A DNA stretch of 64,000 nt from Rhodospirillaceae bacterium (GCA_002716125.1 PAZH01000010.1:26893-90892), one strand, 5' to 3'. Positions 16,403-25,774 are shown, counted from the stretch's first letter. A program made the numbers and translations. Notes: a model not told the origin generated them from the letters alone.

Positions 16403-16996
16403 ATGAACGATCTAATACGCGTTCCAGCCCGCGAAGGAAAAGCGCAAGCGCTCGCCCAAAATGAGTCTGTTCGCATCGTGAATACGCACGGCAGTCAGGT
16501 CGTCGACACATGGGCGTTCAACGCAAACGACCTTGGCGAGTTCATGTCGATGGAGCACACGCGCTCCACGATCGACAAAATGATGCCGGATGTCGGTGAG
16601 GCCTTCCTCACCAACAAACGCCGCGCAATCCTAACGATCATGGAAGACACGACGCCGGGCGTCCACGATACGCTGAACGCTGCCTGCGACGTACATCGCT
16701 ACCATCTCTTGGGCTATGACGGATACCACGACAACTGTACCGATAATCTCGCCGCCGCGCTCGAAGCCATCGGTAAGCCCAACAGAGGGCGCACCCCCTG
16801 CCCCTTCAACATGTTCATGAACCGCCCGTGGAGCACCGACAAGCAGCTCTACAAGGAGGCGCCGGTCTCAAAGCCCGGGGACAGCCTCACCTTTCGCGCC
16901 GAGATGGATTGCATCGTCGTCTTCTCTTCATGCCCGCAAGATATGAATGCGACGAATGCCGGATTGCCGAAGGACGTCCACTACGAAGTCTTTTGA
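16403..16996 (+). CDS. DUF1989 (urea-carboxylase-associated) family protein
   Basis: A 197-residue protein from the ATG at 16403. DUF1989 features: RVPAREGKAQALAQNESVRIVN, GSQVVDTWAFNANDLGEFMSMEHTR, RRAILTIMEDTTPGVHDTLNAACD, and a C-terminal CPFNMFMN / FSSCPQDMNATN region with several Cys and His residues that may bind metal. Such proteins often neighbour urea carboxylase or amine metabolism genes; neither is seen here. It starts 7 bases after the hydratase stop. It ends one base before the stop of the convergent EamA gene. Confidence 0.85.
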   Translation: MNDLIRVPAREGKAQALAQNESVRIVNTHGSQVVDTWAFNANDLGEFMSMEHTRSTIDKMMPDVGEAFLTNKRRAILTIMEDTTPGVHDTLNAACDVHRYHLLGYDGYHDNCTDNLAAALEAIGKPNRGRTPCPFNMFMNRPWSTDKQLYKEAPVSKPGDSLTFRAEMDCIVVFSSCPQDMNATNAGLPKDVHYEVF

Positions 16997-16997
16997 C

Positions 16998-17897
16998 CTA
17001 GTCGTCCGTCTTTCCCAAGACACGTTCCCGATGAAACGTATAGAGTCCGCTTGCAATAATGATTGAGGCGCCAATCACGGTTGGCATATCGGGCAAGTCG
17101 TCAAAAAAGACGTATCCGAGGATCGTCGACCACACGATGGTGATATAGCTCAACGGCTGGATGACACTGGCGGGTGCCAAGGCTAAAGCCTTGATGAGCA
17201 TTGCATGCCCTAAGACACTCAAAACCGCGATACAAAGGATCAACAAAAGCCCGTTCATATCCGGCGTTTGCCAGAAGAACGGCCCGACAATGCTCATCGC
17301 AACGAGACCAACGAGGCCGGTATAAAGAACTGTCGTGTCCGGATGATCGTGACGCGCCGCCACGCGGGTGAGAACCTGATACAGTGCGTAGCCGCAAATA
17401 CCAAAGGCCGGCAGGAGCAGCATCGGCTCGAACGAGCCGAAGCCGGGCCGGATGATGATCACCAATCCGATTAATCCAATTCCAATGGCGGTCCAACGCC
17501 GAACGCCCACCTTCTCTTTCAAGATCGGGACTGCCAACGCGGTGGCCACCAATGGACCGATCCCGGCCACCGCCTGTACGTCCGCCAACGGCAAATGCCG
17601 AAACGCGACGATGAAAATCAGAATCTCCCCGCAGAGCAGCAGACCTCGGAATATCTGCAAAACCGGTGCGTTCGAATGGAGCGCGCGCCATCCGTGCCGG
17701 CGGACTGTCACCGCCAGCCCGTAAGCGGCAAAGACCATGTAGCGAATCCATAATATCTGCGGCGCGGAGTAGGTCGCGCTTACAAATTTCGTCAGCGCAT
17801 CCATCGACGCAAAAACGCCGGTCGTCGCAAATGCGATGCTTAACCCTGCGTGCGTTCCGGCAGCGTCGTCACGCGCGCCAATATTTCCCGATGTCAT
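16998..17897 (-). CDS. DMT-family transporter (EamA domain)
   Basis: Inner-membrane drug/metabolite exporter of 299 residues with about ten hydrophobic segments, e.g. GLLLCGEILIFIVAF, VAGIGPLVATALAVPILKE, WTAIGIGLIGLVIIIRPGF and MPTVIGASIIIASGLY. Two EamA repeats are visible. The start chosen is the ATG at 17897 (MTSGNIGARDDAAG), because upstream extension runs into the D-2-hydroxyacid dehydrogenase gene and is not hydrophobic. It is the last gene of the minus-strand catabolic run (34 bases after its neighbour). It probably exports a metabolite of that pathway. Confidence 0.87.
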   Translation of the reverse strand: MTSGNIGARDDAAGTHAGLSIAFATTGVFASMDALTKFVSATYSAPQILWIRYMVFAAYGLAVTVRRHGWRALHSNAPVLQIFRGLLLCGEILIFIVAFRHLPLADVQAVAGIGPLVATALAVPILKEKVGVRRWTAIGIGLIGLVIIIRPGFGSFEPMLLLPAFGICGYALYQVLTRVAARHDHPDTTVLYTGLVGLVAMSIVGPFFWQTPDMNGLLLILCIAVLSVLGHAMLIKALALAPASVIQPLSYITIVWSTILGYVFFDDLPDMPTVIGASIIIASGLYTFHRERVLGKTDD

Positions 17898-17931
17898 TGA
17901 ATGCCTGTTCCGTGTGGAATCACGAGGCCAA

Positions 17932-18978
17932 TCAATATCCGCGCGCCCAATCCAGGACGTTCTCCAGCGGACGGCCGGCAATATAGGCTTCGAGGTTGCG
18001 GCAGAAGAGATCGATTTGCCGGCTGCTGCGAATATCGGTTGCGGCGGAGATATGCGGCGTGAAAAGGACGCGGTCGTCTGCCCAAAGTTCCGGATCGGGT
18101 AAGCGTTCGAATTCGCCCACATAAACGTCTAGGCCGACCCCCCGAAGTTTTCCCGCCTTTAGTGAGTCCTTGAGAGCGGTCTCGTCGACAATTTCCCCGC
18201 GCGCCAAATTACAGATAATGGCCCCGTCCTTCATCGCCGCTAGAGTCTCTGTCCCGATCAAGCCTTCCGTCTCCGGCGTCCACTGACAACAAACGGAGAC
18301 GAAATCCGCCTCAGGCAAAATCTCCAACAATTTATCCGGCGTATAGACTGCATCGAATCCGTCGAGCGGCGCATTGGCGGTGCGGCGCGTTCCAATCACC
18401 CGCATACCAATCCCTTTGCAGAGCTTGCCCACGTCCTGGCCGATGCCGCCAGCACCGATGACACAAACCGTTTTGTCCTGAATTTGGATGGGATCGTAGG
18501 CGAGACGCTCGAAGTCGCCGGCCGTCCGATCGGCAACCGCTTGGTGGAAACCGCGCGCAAAGTAGAAGAACGTCCCAACCGTCCATTCCGCCATAGACTG
18601 CGTATTGCCAAGTCCCCGCGATGTCGTCACGACGACGTCGCTCTCCCAGAGGTCACCGTTCAGGAGGTTGCTTGCGCCCGCCGGCGTCTGATGAAACCAT
18701 TTCAATTTCGGCGCGCGGCCTCTCACATCGAAGGGATAAGGGAAGCCACACAGAACGATTTCCGCCTCGGCCAAAAGCGCATCCCGCTCTTGGCGGGTGC
18801 CTTCGCCTTGCAAGTTCGGCGGCAGATACGAACGCGACGTATACTCAGGCCATGTATCTCGATACTCGCCGTGAAACCAGTTTGGTGCCATGACTAGCTC
18901 AATCGAGGGATCGATCCCTTCGATACGCGCACGACCGGCATCCGAGAGCGGGATCATAGAAAGAATATTCACAGTCAT
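17932..18978 (-). CDS. D-2-hydroxyacid dehydrogenase (NAD-binding)
   Basis: A 348-residue D-isomer-specific 2-hydroxyacid dehydrogenase. NAD motif VIGAGGIGQDVGKLCKG, catalytic Arg in CNLARGEIVDETAL, Glu in the GEFERLPDPELW stretch and His in VLFTPHISAATDI. The family reduces 2-oxoacids (glyoxylate, hydroxypyruvate, others). Its start overlaps the MFS stop by 4 bases (ATGA), so the pair is coupled, and transport of a hydroxy or keto acid followed by its interconversion is plausible. Confidence 0.88.
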   Translation of the reverse strand: MTVNILSMIPLSDAGRARIEGIDPSIELVMAPNWFHGEYRDTWPEYTSRSYLPPNLQGEGTRQERDALLAEAEIVLCGFPYPFDVRGRAPKLKWFHQTPAGASNLLNGDLWESDVVVTTSRGLGNTQSMAEWTVGTFFYFARGFHQAVADRTAGDFERLAYDPIQIQDKTVCVIGAGGIGQDVGKLCKGIGMRVIGTRRTANAPLDGFDAVYTPDKLLEILPEADFVSVCCQWTPETEGLIGTETLAAMKDGAIICNLARGEIVDETALKDSLKAGKLRGVGLDVYVGEFERLPDPELWADDRVLFTPHISAATDIRSSRQIDLFCRNLEAYIAGRPLENVLDWARGY

Positions 18979-20261
18979 GGTGTCGCATCCTTCGAGACAG
19001 ATCGCACGGGATCGCGCAGAAACAGAAATGCGATCACCGCAAAGAACAATGGCATGGCCCCAACGCCGACAAGCATCGGATCGTAACTACCAAAATAGTC
19101 TTTCGATATTGCAAGTGGTAGGGGGCCAAGCGAGGCGCCGATAACCGTAATCGTCTGCCCAACGCCTTGGATACGACCGAGGTGCGTGCGTCCGAAATAG
19201 CGCGGCCACATAAAGGATACGTAATTCATGCTGACCGCATTCGAAAGGCCGAAAACGACCGCAAAGAGGACTGCCGTCCATAATCCGGAGATGACCGAGG
19301 CGAGCAACAACGATGCCGTGAGAACAATGAGGCCTGCCGCGACCATTCGCTCGGTCGGGGCCTGATCGAGCATGCGACCGACGACAGGCATCATCACGAT
19401 CATGGTAACGGAAGAGACGGCGAAGCATTTGGTGGCGATGTTTGGCCCCAAGCCTTGATCGGCGAAGATCGAAACTTGATAGAAATGCAGTGACGTTACC
19501 AGCATCGAGAGCGTGAACAGCGACGCGGCCACAATATAAAAGGCCGGCGCATGCAAAGCTTCCGATAGCGTAAAATCCATCTGTGGTCCGACGCTTTCCA
19601 CCCCGTCCTCATCCGTCGACGAGCGATTTACGCCATCTGGATGCAATCCGACGTCCTCGGGTTTACTGATCGCCAGGATCACAATAGGCGGTAAGACGAG
19701 AATCCATGTCGTAACACCAATCCAAAACCACGCCTCTCGCCAGCCAACCCATTCGATCAACCACTGCGACAATTCCGGGTGAACCGCCATCGAGATGCCA
19801 AAACCCAGCGTCATCAAGCCGAGTGCCGTCCCTCGTTTCCGGTTGAACCATTGAGAGACCATGTTGGACGAGCCCATCATCAGCGAGCCTTGTCCCAGAA
19901 ACCGGAGGGCGGCGAAACCGATGGCAAGCCAAAAAAGTCCGCCGACCAGTCCGAACGCGGCGCACGCGGAACCAAACAACAGCGCGACAACAGCTAACAT
20001 CCGTTTCGCGCCGGCACGATCGAGGAACCAGCCCATCGCCGGCAAACAAAGCGCTGCCACCAACGTCGCCAGTCCATACGCCGATGCCATCTCGGTTTGC
20101 GTCAATCCGAGATCGAGCGCAATAGGCCCGATAAAGACGCTGAACGTATGCGATTGTGCCGGGCCACTCGCAAAGATACCGAGCATGCCGACACCAACAA
20201 TGACCCAGCCATAAAAGAATCGCCGGCCGAGACGTTCGACCAGAGAATAAGAGGATGCCAT
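18975..20261 (-). CDS. MFS transporter
   Basis: Twelve-helix major facilitator of 428 residues. It begins MASSYSLVERLGRRFFYGWVIV, and the loop 2-3 motif is GWFLDRAGAKRM (G-x3-DR-G-x-(K/R)-R like). The FFYGWVIVGVGMLGIFASGP start and PELSQWLIEWVGWREAWFW segment resemble the oxalate/formate antiporter and monocarboxylate group, so uptake of an organic anion is likely. It sits between the GST and dehydrogenase genes on the minus strand. Confidence 0.87.
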   Translation of the reverse strand: MASSYSLVERLGRRFFYGWVIVGVGMLGIFASGPAQSHTFSVFIGPIALDLGLTQTEMASAYGLATLVAALCLPAMGWFLDRAGAKRMLAVVALLFGSACAAFGLVGGLFWLAIGFAALRFLGQGSLMMGSSNMVSQWFNRKRGTALGLMTLGFGISMAVHPELSQWLIEWVGWREAWFWIGVTTWILVLPPIVILAISKPEDVGLHPDGVNRSSTDEDGVESVGPQMDFTLSEALHAPAFYIVAASLFTLSMLVTSLHFYQVSIFADQGLGPNIATKCFAVSSVTMIVMMPVVGRMLDQAPTERMVAAGLIVLTASLLLASVISGLWTAVLFAVVFGLSNAVSMNYVSFMWPRYFGRTHLGRIQGVGQTITVIGASLGPLPLAISKDYFGSYDPMLVGVGAMPLFFAVIAFLFLRDPVRSVSKDATP

Positions 20262-20285
20262 AAAGGTCCTTCGCGTCGGTCCCGA

Positions 20286-20921
20286 CTATTGCTCCGGATA
20301 ACAGGCGGCGAAGGCAGACTGATAAGCCGGGCGTTTGATCGTCCGTTCCCGATACGCCAAGAGGCGTTCCGGCACCGGTTGACCGTAGCGAATAGCCCAG
20401 GTCAGGACAGAGGTCAAAAAGATATCCGCGGTCGTGAACTGCTCACCCAGCAGATAGGGACGACCATCCGAAAACTCGGCGTCAGGCACCGCAATCTGAC
20501 GGATAAAATATTCACTCGCGCAGTCGACCGCGGCCGGTGCTTCACCGTAAATCTCGGGCAAATCGCCATGCCGCCGAATGACATAGAGACTCGTGCCATC
20601 CAGCTCCATGGCGACGAAATAGCTCCACTCGTCACAGCGCGCACGACCGGCGGAATCTGTCGGCAAGAGCCGGCAATCGTCACTATCATACGTACGCGCC
20701 AGATAGATGACGATGGCGCAGCTCTCAAACAGCTTTAGATCCCCGTCTTGAAAGACCGGGATCTTCGTGCGCGGACTGACAGCCTGGAACTCCGGGGTCT
20801 CCATCGCCGGCGTGCGTGTGCGGACGGGCTTGGTCTCATAATCCAGACCAAGTTCATGCAACGCCCAATGAACGCGAAATGCACGCGCTGAGCCGATTCC
20901 CCAAAGGGTACGCTGGCTCAT
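20286..20921 (-). CDS. glutathione S-transferase family protein
   Basis: A 211-residue GST: N-terminal thioredoxin fold with LWGIGSARAFRVHWALHELG, the cis-Pro region RTKIPVFQDGDLKLFES (ESxAI-type glutathione-binding), and an all-helical C-terminal half (YLLGEQFTTADIFLTSVLTWA, with the conserved Asp of the N-capping box). The GSARAFRVHW active-site region carries Ser at the usual catalytic position. The next gene starts inside its start codon region (4-base overlap at 20918-20921). Role in the operon may be dehalogenation, isomerisation or detoxification. Confidence 0.88.
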   Translation of the reverse strand: MSQRTLWGIGSARAFRVHWALHELGLDYETKPVRTRTPAMETPEFQAVSPRTKIPVFQDGDLKLFESCAIVIYLARTYDSDDCRLLPTDSAGRARCDEWSYFVAMELDGTSLYVIRRHGDLPEIYGEAPAAVDCASEYFIRQIAVPDAEFSDGRPYLLGEQFTTADIFLTSVLTWAIRYGQPVPERLLAYRERTIKRPAYQSAFAACYPEQ

Positions 20922-22609
20922 GCGGCAGCTTGACCATTGCGGAGCACACCGCCCGGCAAATCGCCATCAGGTGCCACAGCATCAGCACCATTTTCACGCA
21001 ATACGGTACCGTTTACGACAACCGCCCGGACCCCTTTTTCGCGCGCGATCAAACGATCAGCACCAGCCGGGAAATCAAACACCCGTTCCAAGCCGCCCGC
21101 TCCAACGGTTTCTGGATCGAAAACGACGACATCGGCAGGGCGATCCTCCGACAATAGCCCGCGATCCGAGATGCCGGCGACCTCGGCGGGCCGCGACGTC
21201 AGCATCCGAACCGCTTCCTCAAGGGTGAAACTTTGCTTTTCCCGCACCCAACGGCCCAAGAAATAGGTCGGTAGGCAGGCGTCGCAGAGCTGGCTCGCAT
21301 GAGCCCCGGCGTCCGACAAACCAAGAACCGTGGCGCCGCTCTTCAACAAAGGCTCGACTTCGTCTTCGTTATGGTTCGCCACCGGCATCCTGAAACGCGT
21401 TTCAAGGTCGGTCTCGAGCGCCAGGTCGAGCATAAGCTCGACCGGCGTTGTACCCTTTTCCCGGGCGACATCGGCCAAAACCTTCTCGTCCAGATCGCCA
21501 TTCTTTTGATGTTGCGAGATGACGATATTGTCGAACGCGCTCTTGAACTCCTGACGCGATCCCTCGATCCGATCCGCAAAGGCCTTCCGGAATTCAGCGT
21601 CGGCATAAATCTTCTTCTTACCGTCGGCGTCTGCTGCAGCCACAGGCTTCATCACCGAGAACGGCTCGAATAGGAACGGCGCCGCCATTTGATATTCAAA
21701 ATTCAAAGGCCGCGGCGTGACTTGCGGATAGACACGGTGACCGTCGGCCACAATCGCCTCCGATTTCGCCAACTGTTCTTCATGGTCGCCCTTGCCGAGG
21801 GCCAATCCCGCCAAGAGTGCTGTCCACGTTACGGTACAACCGCTTTCACGGGCGAGATCAGGATACTCGTCGATAAAGAGGTCCTTACCGGCTGTCGCCT
21901 CAATTAAGCCGCCGCCCGCTTCGCCGACCGCCTTGGCGAGGCGAAAGACTTCTTCGACCTCGCAAGCGCGACTCGGCACCGGCCGGCCTTCATAACCCAC
22001 GTGCGTTCCCGCGCGTGATGTCGCGAAACCGAGCGCACCGTCTTTCATCCCTTGCTTGAGAATCTTGCGCATTTCCTCGATCTCGTCTTCCGTCGCGGCA
22101 CGCTCCGTCGACGCCTCGCCCATGACATACATGCGCAACGGGGTGTGCCCTAAGAGCACCGCGACATTGATCGCCGAACCGAGACTATCGATCGCGTCGA
22201 GATATTCACCAAAGGTCTCGAACGGCCAATCCTCGCCCAAACCGGCTTTGAGGGCCGGCACACTCATCCCCTCCACCTTCTCCAAGGTACGGACGATCAT
22301 GTCTCGGTGTTCCGCACGCGTTGGCGCCACACCGAAGCCACAATTACCGAGAACCGTCGTCGTGACGCCGTGCCATGGCGAAATGCTCATCATCCGGTCC
22401 CAGATGATCTGCGCGTCATAGTGCGTATGAATGTCGACGAAGCCAGGCGCGACAACCGCGCCTTCGGCGTCGATGGTCTTGTCGGCGCTGTCCGGCGCAT
22501 CGCCAAGCGCGACGATCCGTCCACCAGATATGCCGACGTCGCCGCGGTAGCCCGGATTGCCACTGCCGTCGACAATCGTGCCGCCCGTAATTTTCAGATC
22601 GTAGGTCAT
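20918..22609 (-). CDS. N-acyl-D-amino-acid deacylase family amidohydrolase
   Basis: Amidohydrolase of 563 residues. The N-terminal small beta domain has ITGGTIVDGSGNPGYRGD, followed by the metal-binding HxH in GFVDIHTHYDAQIIWD and a C-terminal LSDAGAHASQLCDACLPTY, which holds the conserved Asp. This is the D-aminoacylase / dihydroorotase-like (DAA) branch that hydrolyses amide or N-acyl bonds. It overlaps the GST gene by 4 bases and follows the amidohydrolase-2 gene by 19 bases. Substrate unproven. Confidence 0.87.
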   Translation of the reverse strand: MTYDLKITGGTIVDGSGNPGYRGDVGISGGRIVALGDAPDSADKTIDAEGAVVAPGFVDIHTHYDAQIIWDRMMSISPWHGVTTTVLGNCGFGVAPTRAEHRDMIVRTLEKVEGMSVPALKAGLGEDWPFETFGEYLDAIDSLGSAINVAVLLGHTPLRMYVMGEASTERAATEDEIEEMRKILKQGMKDGALGFATSRAGTHVGYEGRPVPSRACEVEEVFRLAKAVGEAGGGLIEATAGKDLFIDEYPDLARESGCTVTWTALLAGLALGKGDHEEQLAKSEAIVADGHRVYPQVTPRPLNFEYQMAAPFLFEPFSVMKPVAAADADGKKKIYADAEFRKAFADRIEGSRQEFKSAFDNIVISQHQKNGDLDEKVLADVAREKGTTPVELMLDLALETDLETRFRMPVANHNEDEVEPLLKSGATVLGLSDAGAHASQLCDACLPTYFLGRWVREKQSFTLEEAVRMLTSRPAEVAGISDRGLLSEDRPADVVVFDPETVGAGGLERVFDFPAGADRLIAREKGVRAVVVNGTVLRENGADAVAPDGDLPGGVLRNGQAAA

Positions 22610-22628
22610 GTCCCTCTCCCCGCCGGCA

Positions 22629-23732
22629 CTATTGGACGCTCAAGCCATATAGCTCCGAAACGTTCTCGTGCAGGATGCGATCCTTCTCCCACTGGGTCAT
22701 GTCCGCCGTGTGCTCCGCGAGCATCTCCTGACTGTGCGGCCAGGTCGCGTCGCTATGCGGAAAGTCGTTGGCCCACATCAAACGCTCAACATTCATGTGA
22801 TCGCGCAGTTGGAACGCGGTCCAATCGTCTTGAAATGTCATGTAGACGTTTTCGCGAAAGTACTCACTCGGCAGCTTCGCCATCTCGTCGCATTTGAGCC
22901 AATAGCGATGCCGCTTATAAGCATGGTCCATTCGATACATGAAGTGAGGTGCCCAACCCGCGTCGGCTTCGACGCAGACGAGCTTCAAATTCGGATGCCG
23001 CTCGAACACACCGCCGAAAATGAACGTACCTATGATATCCTGGTTGCCTCGAATGATCGTTTGGAACGCATTGATCTTTGGCCCGCGATAGTCTCGCAAG
23101 TTGTCCTTCTTCGACGTTAAAATGTGGAACGAGAGCGGCATCTCCATTTCGACGACCGCTTCATAGAACGAATCGTAGTCAGTGTGGTGATAATCCTCAT
23201 GTCCCGGCTCGCCCGGCAACATCACGCCCTTAAAGCCCATCTCCTTCGCCTTGCGGACTTCCTCAATCCCTTTCTCCGGCGTCTCCATGACGAGCTGCGG
23301 CATCCCGAACAAACGGTTCGGCAGGCCTTCGCAGAAATCCTTCAGCCAACGGTTATACGCATCGAAGCAAGCGCGTTTGTAATCCAAATCTTCGTGATTG
23401 CAGAGAACCATGCCAACGGACGGGTAAATGATTTCCGCCGCAACACCGTCACGGTCCTGATCGGCTGCCCGCGCCTTCGGGTCCCAGCCACCACGGTGCA
23501 ACTCTTCGAACTTGGCGCCCCGCGTGCTTAATGTCGACGGATCCTTACCCGCGGCTGCCACAAGGCTCATCGGGATCGAATTCTTGATCCCTTCGATGAC
23601 ATACACTTCGCCGCGATCCGGATCGTCAACCACGTGCGGCGCCGTATCTTTATACTTCGCTTCGATGTAGTCGATGTAGAGATTCGGCGGCTCGGTAATA
23701 TGAGAATCCGCAGAAATTGGGCGCTTTGGCAT
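22629..23732 (-). CDS. amidohydrolase (ACMSD-like, amidohydrolase 2 family)
   Basis: A 367-residue TIM-barrel metal hydrolase or decarboxylase. SADSHITEPPN holds the N-terminal metal site (with Ser-His after Asp), PLSFHILTSKK a barrel His, and LMWANDFPHSDATWPHS the C-terminal Asp. The start chosen is the ATG at 23730-23732 (MPKRPISADSH), behind GGAGAG; the frame remains open into the TetR promoter region, which is not coding. It is the first gene of a minus-strand run opposite the TetR gene. Family reactions include decarboxylation of aromatic acids and amide hydrolysis. Confidence 0.87.
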   Translation of the reverse strand: MPKRPISADSHITEPPNLYIDYIEAKYKDTAPHVVDDPDRGEVYVIEGIKNSIPMSLVAAAGKDPSTLSTRGAKFEELHRGGWDPKARAADQDRDGVAAEIIYPSVGMVLCNHEDLDYKRACFDAYNRWLKDFCEGLPNRLFGMPQLVMETPEKGIEEVRKAKEMGFKGVMLPGEPGHEDYHHTDYDSFYEAVVEMEMPLSFHILTSKKDNLRDYRGPKINAFQTIIRGNQDIIGTFIFGGVFERHPNLKLVCVEADAGWAPHFMYRMDHAYKRHRYWLKCDEMAKLPSEYFRENVYMTFQDDWTAFQLRDHMNVERLMWANDFPHSDATWPHSQEMLAEHTADMTQWEKDRILHENVSELYGLSVQ

Positions 23733-23750
23733 GTTTGCTCTCCGGTTTTT

Positions 23751-23798
23751 CCAACAAACGTTGGATGGAAAATAGAATTGACAGACCGTATTTGTCAA
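23751..23798. promoter_or_regulatory. divergent promoter with two palindromes (candidate TetR operator)
   Basis: Between the amidohydrolase and TetR genes. TTGACA (23778-23783) and TGTCAA (23793-23798) form an inverted repeat. Read on the plus strand, TTGACA is a -35 followed after 17 bases by TTAAGA. Read on the minus strand, the other arm is also TTGACA, followed after 17 bases by CTATTT. One palindrome therefore provides both -35 elements. A second palindrome, CCAAC-AAAC-GTTGG, lies at 23751-23764 in the amidohydrolase leader. A repressor bound at 23778-23798 would shut both promoters. Confidence 0.55.
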
Positions 23799-23813
23799 GG
23801 TTAAGACGGACCT

Positions 23814-24464
23814 GTGATTAAGGACAAAATTAAGACATCTAAGCCGCAGGAAAAGAGCCAACGGGCCCGTAAGTCGGAAGTCACCCGGAAGCGAATTTTG
23901 GATGCGTCCGCCGAATTGTTCGGCGAGCAGGGCTATTTCGCAACGACCCTCAGACAAATCGCCAAGCGCGCGAAAATCGACGCAGGAAGCATCTACTACT
24001 ACTTCGATTCCAAAGACGAAATTCTCGACGAAGTTATGGAAATTGGCATACGCGCCGTGGCAGACGCCGTTAAAGAAGCAGTCGATGCCCTACCGGACAC
24101 CACAACGAACAGAGAAAAACTGGAGGCCGCCACCAAGGCACATCTGAACACCCTCTTGAAGTTCAACGCTTACACCTCCGCCAACATTGCCATTTTCGCG
24201 CAAGTTTCGAGCGAAGCGCAGAATCGGAACCGAAAGCTCCGGCAAGACTATGCGGCCTATTGGCATGAACTGTTCGATGCCGCGCAGAAGTCCGGAGAGA
24301 TTTCGCCAACGACCGATTTGAGCCTTGTCCGTCTTTTCCTATTGGGATCGATAAACTGGAGCATGCAGTGGTACGATCCAAAGAAGAAATCCATCGACGA
24401 ACTGGCGCTGTCATTCTGTGAAATGATGTTCGATGGAATTTCAGGAGCAAATACAGAATGCTGA
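23814..24464 (+). CDS. TetR/AcrR-family transcriptional regulator
   Basis: A 216-residue regulator. The HTH is at about residues 25-70: RILDASAELFGEQGYFATTL, RQIAKRAKIDAGSIYYYFDSKDEIL, the canonical TetR pattern. The C-terminal half is all-helical ligand-binding (TTNREKLEAATKAHLNTLLK, LSLVRLFLLGSINWSMQWY). GTG start at 23814. A basic N-terminal extension (KDKIKTSKPQEKSQRARK) precedes the HTH. Its last codons overlap the start of the Rieske oxygenase gene by 7 bases. It should autoregulate and control the divergent hydrolase operon. Confidence 0.9.
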   Translation: MIKDKIKTSKPQEKSQRARKSEVTRKRILDASAELFGEQGYFATTLRQIAKRAKIDAGSIYYYFDSKDEILDEVMEIGIRAVADAVKEAVDALPDTTTNREKLEAATKAHLNTLLKFNAYTSANIAIFAQVSSEAQNRNRKLRQDYAAYWHELFDAAQKSGEISPTTDLSLVRLFLLGSINWSMQWYDPKKKSIDELALSFCEMMFDGISGANTEC

Positions 24465-25774
24465 CGGCAGAAGAAAACGAACGCCTCACCCGGATCGGTC
24501 CCGGCACGCCGATGGGCGGGCTCATGCGGCTTTACTGGCTGCCGTTCTACCCGGGCGGTGCACTACCGGCAGACGGGCAGCCCAAGCGCGTAAAAATTCT
24601 CGGCGAGGATCTCGTTGCCTTTCGCGATAGCGACGGCCGTCCAGGACTGATCGCAAATGCCTGCCCGCATCGCGGCGCCCCACTGATGTTCGGACGAAAT
24701 GAAGAGTGTGGTATCCGCTGTGTCTACCACGGTTGGAAATTCGACGTTGAAGGCAACATTCTGGACATGCCGGCCGAGCCCGAAGGCAGCCGGCTGAAAG
24801 AGCGTGTCAAAGCGAAAACCTATCCGTGCGTCGAACGCAATGGCGTACTCTGGACCTATATGGGCCCGGAGGATACGCCGCCGCCGCTGCCGGAGATCGA
24901 ATGGAATCTTGTGCCGGAGGAAAATGTTGTCGTCACATTCCGCGTCCAAGAGTGCAACTGGCTGCAGGCGCTCGAAGGCGAAATCGACTCCGCGCATGCA
25001 CCGATATTACACTCACGAATCGACAACAAAGGATCGATTAACGATTGGATCGCAGCGAACGACCTGCGACGCACCTTTAAGATTGAGCGTCAACCGTTCG
25101 GTCTCAGTATAGCGTCACGGCGTAAACTAGAGGACGATCGAATGTACTGGCGGGTGAACCAGTTCCTACTGCCGTTCTGGACCCTGGTACCGCCCCAATC
25201 GAAGTTTCCGGAATTGAGCGGGCACGCCTGGGTGCCGATAGACGACGAGCACACATTGTGTCTGATGTTTTCCTACACCCCGAAGGAAGAGTTCTATCCG
25301 AAAAGCCGCGTAATCTTGGAGGAAGGCTTCAAAGGGCGCGAGACCGGGCATGCCAGCCGAAGCTGCTACGAGGACAAACCGGCTTCGACCCCTTATGCCG
25401 ACTTTTGGACCAAGTTTAACCCGGAAAACGGCTACCACTTCGATTACGCCGCACAAGAGTCGACGTACTTTTCCGGCCTGCCTGGCCTCTGGGTGCAAGA
25501 CGCGGCGTGCCAATCGGGCGTCATGCCGATTTACGATCGCACGATGGAAAACTTGTGCGTCAGCGACGCCGGTGTCGCGTCCGCAAGACGCCTTTTACTG
25601 GAAACGCTGGACGACTATCACAACAAACATGAACCGCCCCTAGGGGCGATCCAACCCGATACATTCATGGCTCGCGCCGTTTCGGTTACGCTGCCAAGCG
25701 ACAGCGATTGGCTGACCGCTTGCACGCCATATATGAAAGCTCAACTCGGCGCCGACTTCGGATATACACCTTGA
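24458..25774 (+). CDS. Rieske (2Fe-2S) aromatic ring-hydroxylating oxygenase, alpha subunit
   Basis: A 438-residue Rieske non-haem iron oxygenase. Rieske ligands: Cys69 and His71 in NACPHRGAP, Cys88 and His91 in CVYHGW. The mononuclear iron site is in EGEIDSAHAPILHSR with Asp177, His180 and His185 matching D-x2-H-x4-H. The layout resembles phthalate/phenoxybenzoate dioxygenase, which are alpha-only. Overlaps tetR by 7 bases (translational coupling). No reductase or ferredoxin is adjacent, so electrons must come from elsewhere. Likely hydroxylates or demethylates an aromatic ring. Confidence 0.9.
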   Translation: MLTAEENERLTRIGPGTPMGGLMRLYWLPFYPGGALPADGQPKRVKILGEDLVAFRDSDGRPGLIANACPHRGAPLMFGRNEECGIRCVYHGWKFDVEGNILDMPAEPEGSRLKERVKAKTYPCVERNGVLWTYMGPEDTPPPLPEIEWNLVPEENVVVTFRVQECNWLQALEGEIDSAHAPILHSRIDNKGSINDWIAANDLRRTFKIERQPFGLSIASRRKLEDDRMYWRVNQFLLPFWTLVPPQSKFPELSGHAWVPIDDEHTLCLMFSYTPKEEFYPKSRVILEEGFKGRETGHASRSCYEDKPASTPYADFWTKFNPENGYHFDYAAQESTYFSGLPGLWVQDAACQSGVMPIYDRTMENLCVSDAGVASARRLLLETLDDYHNKHEPPLGAIQPDTFMARAVSVTLPSDSDWLTACTPYMKAQLGADFGYTP

